Positions 59,007-64,000 of a DNA stretch of 64,000 nucleotides are shown one piece after another. A program made the translations under genes and the position numbers. The notes beneath the pieces were generated by a model, which was not told the DNA's origin, did no database searches, and saw only the letters and a list, made by a program, of their open reading frames with translations. Position 1 is the first letter of the stretch. Each line of letters starts with the position of its first letter. Location: contig NZ_QZCF01000006.1 of NCBI RefSeq assembly GCF_003591485.1, forward strand, positions 310,001 through 374,000. The letters are read 5' to 3'. This DNA comes from Paenibacillus sp. 1011MAR3C5 (GTDB taxonomy: Bacteria; Bacillota; Bacilli; Paenibacillales; Paenibacillaceae).

Positions 59007-59450
59007 ATGGATACAAACGAATTAAACGAAAACGAGATGCAAATATGGAATATGTGGAAAGGCTCCTTTAAACGAGTCTTCGGTCGCGTGGTAAAGGAGA
59101 TGTCTGAACAGACAGGACTATCAGAGGGCGATTTTGGAGTGTTAGACCGATTAGTCCAATTTGGGAATGGTACGCTTCGCCAACATGAATTAGCCATCTC
59201 CATGGACTGGGATAAGAGCCGACTATCGCACCATCTAACGCGGATGGAGAAACGCGGTCTCGTTCTGAGAAAGCCACTAGACACAGATCGTGGCGTTCAA
59301 GTCATCATTACTTCGGCCGGAAAGTCCGCCTTAGATGAAGCACTTCCCATAGTCTCAAATTCAATACGCAAGCATTTTCTAGATCTATTAACTGATCAAG
59401 ACATTGAATCGATTACTAAACTGTCGGAGAGAACAAAAAAGCGATCGTAG
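59007..59450 (+). CDS. MarR-family transcriptional regulator
   Basis: A 147-residue protein from ATG 59007. The winged helix-turn-helix reads LSEGDFGVLDRLVQFGNGTLRQHELAISMDWDKSRLSHHLTRMEKRGLVLRKPLDTDRGVQVIITSAGKSAL. It probably represses itself and the divergent aldo/keto reductase through the three palindromes. No Shine-Dalgarno precedes the ATG; TATTAT at 58995-59000 with TTGATG 18 bp upstream would start the transcript at or next to the ATG, suggesting a leaderless message. The next ATG (59037) also lacks a good ribosome site. Confidence 0.88.
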   Translation: MDTNELNENEMQIWNMWKGSFKRVFGRVVKEMSEQTGLSEGDFGVLDRLVQFGNGTLRQHELAISMDWDKSRLSHHLTRMEKRGLVLRKPLDTDRGVQVIITSAGKSALDEALPIVSNSIRKHFLDLLTDQDIESITKLSERTKKRS

Positions 59451-59481
59451 CCTTAGGTAATCCCTATTGCTTTGATCGCTT
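59439..59481 (+). terminator. Hairpin after marR
   Basis: AAGCGATC (59439-59446), overlapping the last codons, pairs with GATCGCTT (59474-59481), followed by ATTTGG. Confidence 0.55.
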
Positions 59482-59546
59482 ATTTGGCGGTGTGCATATT
59501 GCATACCTCAAAACCAACAAGAAACTGAAGCAGCCATTTTTTAACC

Positions 59547-59669
59547 CTATTTATCCTCATACCGCCATCGGTTTGCATCCTGTTCTACAAAGGCGGGAGC
59601 GGACATTTCATTCACGACCCAGGATCCAATCTCCAAGTTATCTTCAATATAAAGGATTTCTGGAGGCAT
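59547..59669 (-). CDS. Small protein or gene tail, 40 residues, unknown
   Basis: A frame from ATG 59669 (weak ribosome site GGAAGAAAG) encodes MPPEILYIEDNLEIGSWVVN, then EMSAPAFVEQDANRWRYEDK. Composition is strongly coding-like. It reads like the C-terminal end of a larger protein, so it may be a remnant; equally it may be a small acidic protein. No family recognised. Confidence 0.4.
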   Translation of the reverse strand: MPPEILYIEDNLEIGSWVVNEMSAPAFVEQDANRWRYEDK

Positions 59670-59690
59670 GTCGTTCTTTCTTCCGGTTTT

Positions 59691-59723
59691 AAGAAGCCGC
59701 TTCTGACAATGGAGCGGCTTCTT
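59691..59723. terminator. Terminator of the DUF4386 gene (bidirectional hairpin)
   Basis: AAGAAGCCGCT (59691-59701) pairs perfectly with AGCGGCTTCTT (59713-59723). Read on the minus strand it ends in TTCTTAAAACC. Confidence 0.65.
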
Positions 59724-59737
59724 TGGATAGAGCTTCT

Positions 59738-60436
59738 CTATTTCGCTTTTAACTTTTCGAGGTTTTTCTTATGAAATCCCTTCACAATCAGCCAGACTGC
59801 CAAACTTAGCTCATATACACCTACCGGCAGTGCAATAACTCCTTTAGCTGCAGAGAGAGGTTCCACAACACCAAACATTTCTAATAGACCGGCTGTGAAA
59901 ACGAGTACGGCTGTAATCATGCCAAATAGCGCTAACGGTCTGGGCACTAAACCTGTTCGGAATAGCAAATAACTATATATGGCCGTGTTGATACCCAGCA
60001 TCAAATTGGGACCTAGCATAGAAGTCCAACGATGGAAAGCTTGCAGCATGTAGCCGACCTCGCGAAGATTTTCTTCACTTGCTATGCTGTTTGCTTCATA
60101 ATGAATACTAAGCTGCAATAAACCTAATATACTCACCACACCTACTACAATAAGAACGGCTTCCATGAATCGAAAGCACAGGTGGCCCAGTGCAAAGTGT
60201 TCGTTCCAACGACGAAGGTAGGGAAACAGCATTACAGCTGTACCTACTGCCGTCATAACGAGCAAGAGATCGTTAAAAACTCCGAGTAACACCTTTGTTC
60301 TCAATCCATCTGCCACAGCCGTATACCATTGCTCTGATAATACCGGCTCATAAGAAATAACAGCGATGACCGAAGTGACCGCAGCTGCAATATATAAAAT
60401 GCCAATTATAATCCCATTCTTTCTGTCTTGCGTCAT
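59738..60436 (-). CDS. DUF4386 integral membrane protein
   Basis: A 232-residue protein with six or seven membrane helices, opening RKNGIIIGILYIAAAVTSVIAVISYEPVLS and containing FRFMEAVLIVVGVVSILGLLQLS and LMLGINTAIYSYLLFRTGLVPRPLALFG, the pattern of DUF4386 proteins. Function unknown. It is divergent from the AraC-family gene at 60514 and possibly controlled by it. Confidence 0.82.
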   Translation of the reverse strand: MTQDRKNGIIIGILYIAAAVTSVIAVISYEPVLSEQWYTAVADGLRTKVLLGVFNDLLLVMTAVGTAVMLFPYLRRWNEHFALGHLCFRFMEAVLIVVGVVSILGLLQLSIHYEANSIASEENLREVGYMLQAFHRWTSMLGPNLMLGINTAIYSYLLFRTGLVPRPLALFGMITAVLVFTAGLLEMFGVVEPLSAAKGVIALPVGVYELSLAVWLIVKGFHKKNLEKLKAK

Positions 60437-60513
60437 AAACCTTGCCTCCTCTGGCTAGTCACTAATATTAAAATCATTACAGAACATTCCTATAATGCGG
60501 ATTGGGGATATTT

Positions 60514-61416
60514 ATGGACCATCATGAAGTGATAGAGAGTGCTTTAATCCATATTGAGAACAATTTAGGCCAGCCTTTATCCCTGGAGTCTGTAGCTCAT
60601 ACCTGCAACATGTCCAAATACTATTTTCACAGACTTTTTTCTGCCATGATGGGTTGTTCTTTGAACAGCTACATCCTATCCCGAAGATTGAATACATCCC
60701 TGCAATTGATTCAAACCGATCATTTGCCGCTAACAGATATTGCCTATCAGCTAAGCTTCGGAACCCCCTCATCGTTCACCCGCGCTTTCAGGCGCCAATA
60801 CGGTATAGCTCCAAGCGCTTTAAGGATAAATGATCTACACATGTCCCAGACGCCTATGCCTACAGTGGTCAGAAGACCCATTAAAAACATCAATGGAGAT
60901 ATTGTTGCCGATTTCACCCTAACGGAGTTCGAAGCCATCAGGCTGTGCGGCATAGCCTTTGAGGTAGACCTGGCAACGGATGATTACAAGGCGAAGATTC
61001 GAGCTCATGCGCGCAAGCTGTTAAATAACATTAGCAAAGCAGTCAGAGGTCCGTGTTATGTCATTTATTCCAATTGCCAGCCTAACTCAACCCGCTTCAA
61101 GGTCTTGTTCGGAATTCCGCATGATATTCAAATCAATAAGCCTTTTTATTTTACCGTTGATGTACCACAGCTTTTCTGTGCTAGATTCAAATATTTTGGC
61201 GATCTCCTTGATATAGGAGATGTCCTTAAAACGGACTATGCCAGATTTCTGAAAATCTCCAGGCAGGAAACGGAGGATTCTCATATCGAGCTCATTCAAG
61301 TCTTTAATGATGCTCATAATCTGGAATCCACTTATCACATTTATGCTCCTATTAAAAAACTGCCTATTGATTCAGATGATGGGTATGCCCTCCCTTCTGA
61401 TTCCGTCATAATCTAA
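60514..61416 (+). CDS. AraC-family regulator with C-terminal effector-binding domain
   Basis: A 300-residue protein from ATG 60514 (GGGG 6 nt upstream). The N-terminal ~105 residues hold both AraC helix-turn-helices (LSLESVAHTCNMSKYYFHRLFSAMMGCSLNSYILSRRLNTSLQLIQTDHLPLTDIAYQLSFGTPSSFTRAFRRQYGIAPSAL). The rest (~125-300: FEAIRLCGIAFEVDLATDD ... YHIYAPIKKL) resembles the GyrI-like/AraC_E_bind fold that captures small lipophilic molecules. It is similar in layout to Rob/SoxS-type drug-response regulators. Adjacent DUF4386 gene is a plausible target. Confidence 0.88.
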   Translation: MDHHEVIESALIHIENNLGQPLSLESVAHTCNMSKYYFHRLFSAMMGCSLNSYILSRRLNTSLQLIQTDHLPLTDIAYQLSFGTPSSFTRAFRRQYGIAPSALRINDLHMSQTPMPTVVRRPIKNINGDIVADFTLTEFEAIRLCGIAFEVDLATDDYKAKIRAHARKLLNNISKAVRGPCYVIYSNCQPNSTRFKVLFGIPHDIQINKPFYFTVDVPQLFCARFKYFGDLLDIGDVLKTDYARFLKISRQETEDSHIELIQVFNDAHNLESTYHIYAPIKKLPIDSDDGYALPSDSVII

Positions 61417-61478
61417 TGAACACAAGATAACATAGTGGACGCGACACGCACTTTCCCAATCTTGCTGTAATCAAAAAA

Positions 61479-61496
61479 GCACCTCATTCGAGGTGC
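61479..61496 (-). terminator. Terminator of the lost XRE gene
   Basis: GCACCTC (61479-61485) pairs with GAGGTGC (61490-61496); on the minus strand followed by TTTTTTG. The stem includes the last codons of the XRE fragment. Confidence 0.75.
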
Positions 61497-61651
61497 ATGT
61501 CCTGATCAAAATTTCCAATTAGCTGTTCACTCGGAATTCTCGTTTTTCCGGATTTAGGGTGGCTTGCGTTACTTAGAGTTTTGATGCTTGGTATATATTC
61601 AATCAAATCAGAACGCTGGCAATTGAATGTGTCACATATATTGCGTTTCAA
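61484..61651 (-). pseudogene. XRE-family regulator, 3' fragment
   Basis: The minus frame reads LKRNICDTFNCQRSDLIEYI, then PSIKTLSNASHPKSGKTRIP and onward to MHLE-stop. The first part is the typical last helix of the Cro-like HTH_26 proteins (consensus LxxICxxLNCQPGDLLEYxP). The helix-turn-helix itself is absent: upstream sequence shifts frame with stops. It retains its terminator. Confidence 0.6.
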
Positions 61652-61745
61652 GGATTACGGGAAAACTTGTACAGTTCATCCCGAAGCAGGTTTCTGTTTT
61701 CTTCGGAGGCATCTATATAAAGTATGCTTAATAAGCCCTATTCCG

Positions 61746-61977
61746 ATGAAGGCTGAGAAGGAAATTCTATTACAATTGCTCCGCCCGGAGCTCTACACAC
61801 CTGAGACCGTTGAACAGATCGTCACCCGCCATCTTCAGGAGCTATGCTCGCAAGCTATCTCCAAGTCATGCAACTCCTTCCGCTCACACGTAATGACTCC
61901 ATTATGCCCATCTCTACAAAAAGTTTGCCGGCACTTATGATACGGTTCAGCTTAACGGGCCCATCAGCGGAAAATAG
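61746..61977 (+). pseudogene. Unidentified frameshifted remnant
   Basis: From ATG 61746 the frame reads MKAEKEILLQLLRPELYTPE, then TVEQIVTRHLQEL, which looks like real protein; about 50 codons later the coding-like signal moves to another frame (LHYAHLYKKFAGTYDTVQLN, GPISGK-stop at 61975-61977). Not recognised; it may be part of a mobile-element protein. Confidence 0.35.
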
Positions 61978-61995
61978 CAAAAGGAGCTGAGATGT

Positions 61996-62742
61996 CTACC
62001 GATTGATATGATGCATGATTGCACTATAAAGAAAATCTGCAAAATCCTCATTGCTGTATTGGCTAAAATAGTTCTTGAATCGGGCATCGGATTTATAGGT
62101 GTTGGCAATGCAAGCGAGCAGCTCCGCATCACATGTCATGAATTGCATTAAATTATTTTCCCATTCCCCGACTAATCGCTGAACCTCATCGGAGGAAGGA
62201 TCCTGATCGACACATGATGCAATTTGTTTGAATATTTCCTCCATGGATTGAAAACGTTGCTCTTTATCATCTGGCGATAATTTTTCCAACGTTTCATTAA
62301 ACTCTTTATACGTTTCGGTTTCACCATAAATGAACCTTGCCTCATTTGCATACTGTTCCTTCAATGGCAACACGGAGGAACCATTGAAGATTTGCAAATG
62401 AGTAATATCTTTCCCGGATACGTATTCTTCGAGAGCTTTCATGATCGTTTCCAGCCTTTGTTTTCTCGATAATAAGGTTTGTCTCTGCTTCTTTAATAGT
62501 TGTTTCTGTTCTTGCCTGGTCAGCTTTAATATGTCCGCAATTTCTTTTAAAGAAAAATCCAATTCTCTTAAGAACAAAATCGTTTGAAGTTTTTCCAAAC
62601 TGCTCGGATCATATAGCCGATACCCTTTTTCCGTCAGATGCGTCGGTTTAAACAAATGGATTCTATCGTAATAATGCAGAGTCCGGCTTGTAATGCCTGT
62701 AATCCGAACAATATCTTTAACCGCTAACAATGGTTTCTTCAT
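61996..62742 (-). CDS. MerR-family regulator with TipAS-like effector domain
   Basis: A 248-residue protein; the start lies 26 bp inside the upstream gene with AAAAGGATTTTGGG as ribosome site. The MerR winged helix is LLAVKDIVRITGITSRTLHYYDRIHLFKPTHLTEKGYRLYD, followed by the coiled coil (~75-115) and a helical C-terminal domain (~120-248) with EFNETLEKLSPDDKEQRFQSMEEIFKQIA, like TipAS domains that bind antibiotics or peptides. It is coupled to a DUF2268-type metalloprotease gene and is expected to act on the 19-bp-spacer promoter at 63677-63707. Confidence 0.88.
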   Translation of the reverse strand: MKKPLLAVKDIVRITGITSRTLHYYDRIHLFKPTHLTEKGYRLYDPSSLEKLQTILFLRELDFSLKEIADILKLTRQEQKQLLKKQRQTLLSRKQRLETIMKALEEYVSGKDITHLQIFNGSSVLPLKEQYANEARFIYGETETYKEFNETLEKLSPDDKEQRFQSMEEIFKQIASCVDQDPSSDEVQRLVGEWENNLMQFMTCDAELLACIANTYKSDARFKNYFSQYSNEDFADFLYSAIMHHINR

Positions 62743-63643
62743 CCCAAAATCCTTTTACTTCATCTAGTATTTGAGCAGCAGGCGTTATTGTGGCCTCAAA
62801 AATCGTTTTTCCTGTCCTTTTTAAATAATATTGGATTAAATAATATCCGCAAGCGTAGCCAGCGCTATAAGGCATATTGACCGGTTTAAAGTTTTGAAGT
62901 GTGGCGATCTCGTCACCGTAAAGATACGGGGCAAATTGATCAAACCCGGTTAATTGCAATTGCTCTCTAAGCACAGGCTTTATGCGTCTGTTAAGCGTTT
63001 CTGCGTTTGTTTTCGTTACCCAAGGGCCGAGCCATTCTTCTCCAAACATGAATGTAGCATAGTTTTCGGCTAATCCCTCACTTACAATTAACTCGCCCAA
63101 ATTAACGGTGTGATCCCACTGAATAAATTGATATCGCACATTATGGTTGCATTCATGCGCCAGCGCCACCTTCATTCGAGGAATCGTGTACTCATTGGGC
63201 AAGAGGGTACCCCAGATAAACCCAGGAATACCCCCAAAGCCGCTATATCCTTCGTTTATGACTAAGGCACGGCTCTCCGGATTTCCTAGTTGAATGGTAA
63301 ACAAATAGTCGGATACGGGGAGATTGATATCATGTTCTATAAACTGATGGAGGCTTTTCCTTACAGCATGCTCGCACTCTGACCAAAAGGAATCGGACGA
63401 AATCAACTCTACCTCAGGCATAATCTGCCCGGTAATCTGATCAGGGGATCGATGCATCATACTATTAAACGTGACAACATCAAAACCATTCTCCTCTTCA
63501 GCTCTAAAAGGCATCTGTTGGATTTGCCATTGCTTCATAAAGGGAGCCATCATTTCGTTTCTGAATAACTCAAGCTTATCCTCGGGCGAAGCCTGGGCAA
63601 CTTTTTGATAAATTTGGTCTGAACGCAATGTTTTTATATTCAT
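62717..63643 (-). CDS. DUF2268-family putative zinc metalloprotease (YjaZ-like)
   Basis: A 308-residue protein; the start is placed at ATG 63643 (AGGAG 9 nt upstream) rather than the GTG nine bases earlier. The zinc motif HExxH is visible as His163-Glu164-Cys-Asn-His167 (VALAHECNHNVRYQ), with a likely third ligand in the following helix VSEGLAENYA. GFIWGTLLPNEYTIPRMKVALAHE is characteristic of DUF2268 proteins. No signal peptide, so it acts in the cytoplasm. It is the first gene of the MerR operon; B. subtilis YjaZ is the nearest named relative I recall. Confidence 0.85.
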   Translation of the reverse strand: MNIKTLRSDQIYQKVAQASPEDKLELFRNEMMAPFMKQWQIQQMPFRAEEENGFDVVTFNSMMHRSPDQITGQIMPEVELISSDSFWSECEHAVRKSLHQFIEHDINLPVSDYLFTIQLGNPESRALVINEGYSGFGGIPGFIWGTLLPNEYTIPRMKVALAHECNHNVRYQFIQWDHTVNLGELIVSEGLAENYATFMFGEEWLGPWVTKTNAETLNRRIKPVLREQLQLTGFDQFAPYLYGDEIATLQNFKPVNMPYSAGYACGYYLIQYYLKRTGKTIFEATITPAAQILDEVKGFWDEETIVSG

Positions 63644-63676
63644 ATCCTTCACTCCTAGTCAGGTATTCTTAGAGTG

Positions 63677-63707
63677 ATTATGTACTATGACCTAACGTCA
63701 TAGTCAA
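63677..63707 (-). promoter_or_regulatory. MerR-type promoter with 19-bp spacer
   Basis: Read on the minus strand: TTGACT (63707-63702), 19 bp, then CATAAT (63682-63677). The spacer holds the inverted repeat CTATGAC-N5-GTCATAG (63703-63685). It lies 34-64 bp upstream of the metalloprotease start, and its regulator is the second gene of the same operon. Confidence 0.75.
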
Positions 63708-63729
63708 GAACTTAATAAAGGACTCCCCT

Positions 63730-64000
63730 CTAGGCTGAGAAGCTGTTCCAAATGATCGTATCTTCAACAGGGATGCGGTCGGACGGATGGGCAGGGGCGA
63801 CCCCTTTGCCAATGGCGACCAGCAGGACTGGAATGTACCAGGACGGGACAGCAAATGCAGCCATGAATGCTTCTCTATCACAGCCGCCCATAGGACAAGC
63901 GTCGAGCCTTTGGTCTAAGCGTAGGATTGTTCCCACGGAATAAATATCATCCTTACCCGTTCTCAGGAGCGAGCTGCTTCTCCAGGAACAGCTCCGCAGC
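63730..64000 (-). pseudogene. Nitroreductase-family protein, C-terminal part with a frameshift
   Basis: The frame to the stop at 63730 encodes DDIYSVGTILRLDQRL, then DACPMGGCDREAFMAAFAVP, then VLLVAIGKGVAPAHPSDRIP and DTIIWNSFSA, the usual end of an FMN-dependent nitroreductase (CxMGGxDR, PVLLVAIGKG). Upstream, coding continues in another frame (AAELFLEKQLAPENG) that meets this one if one C is removed from the CCC at 63956-63958. The region between YSVGT and DACPMGG also looks short for the family. The 5' end lies outside the window. Confidence 0.6.

Larger units (their letters stand above)
61417..61995. other. Stretch of decayed sequence without an intact gene (579 bp)
   Basis: It contains the XRE fragment and terminator on the minus strand and a frameshifted remnant on the plus strand, listed separately. 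A further minus frame at about 61660-61720 (ASEENRNLLRDELYKFSRNP) may be another scrap. Confidence 0.55.

Overview
The window reads as chromosome of an endospore-forming, low-to-mid GC Firmicute, most likely Paenibacillus or a close relative. This rests on strong AGGAGG ribosome sites with frequent GTG/TTG starts, CotF-like spore-coat genes arranged as in Bacillus subtilis yraD-yraE-adhB-yraF-yraG, YesM/YesN-type two-component systems beside LplB/LplC-type sugar importers, and a copper-amine-oxidase 'stalk' protein. No rRNA, tRNA, CRISPR array or intact transposase was seen.

Layout. 1-4.4 kb: start of an XRE regulator, a small unknown protein, a winged-helix regulator followed by an MFS exporter whose ribosome site lies inside a terminator-like hairpin, and a Gfo/Idh/MocA oxidoreductase. 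4.4-8.7 kb (minus): a coupled pair of unknown genes, one a membrane protein with an SH3b tail, and a methyltransferase. 8.9-11.2 kb: spore-coat/alcohol-dehydrogenase operon. 11.3-16.2 kb: the most interesting locus. Two 44-residue peptides, each with eight cysteines and its own promoter and hairpin, precede a tightly coupled operon of two CxxC thioredoxin-like proteins, an ABC exporter without a peptidase domain, a MauE-like redox membrane protein and two unknown proteins. I read it as a disulfide-rich secreted peptide (bacteriocin-like) system. 16.3-28.6 kb: SRPBCC protein, catalase, a TerD-domain protein, L25/Ctc, malate:quinone oxidoreductase, a MerR-controlled membrane-protein operon, and an ECF sigma factor with a duplicated-domain anti-sigma candidate.

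28.8-36.6 kb: two genes broken by internal deletion (GrpB, GNAT), a 1040-residue hybrid sensor kinase, a methyltransferase, a P-loop kinase and two SUKH (SMI1/KNR4) proteins flanking an unknown. 36.8-48.0 kb: a beta-1,3-glucan locus with secreted GH16 laminarinase, YesMN pair, importer (binding protein plus two permeases) and a divergent cytoplasmic GH16 enzyme. 48.2-57.5 kb: DinB, methyltransferase, a gene with three frameshifts, a stalk-domain secreted protein, and a signalling block (MHYT hybrid kinase, lone receiver, HD-GYP phosphodiesterase, PAS-MCP) bordered by 3' fragments of an MCP and a DinB gene. 57.8-64 kb: MarR-controlled aldo/keto reductase with three copies of a palindromic operator, DUF4386 and AraC genes, a stretch of decayed genes, a MerR/metalloprotease operon with a 19-bp-spacer promoter, and the frameshifted end of a nitroreductase.

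Many annotated starts are placed by ribosome site rather than by the longest reading frame. Several small genes (peptides, three small proteins, a leader ORF) are too short for ordinary ORF calling. All function calls come from reading motifs by eye; no database search was run.
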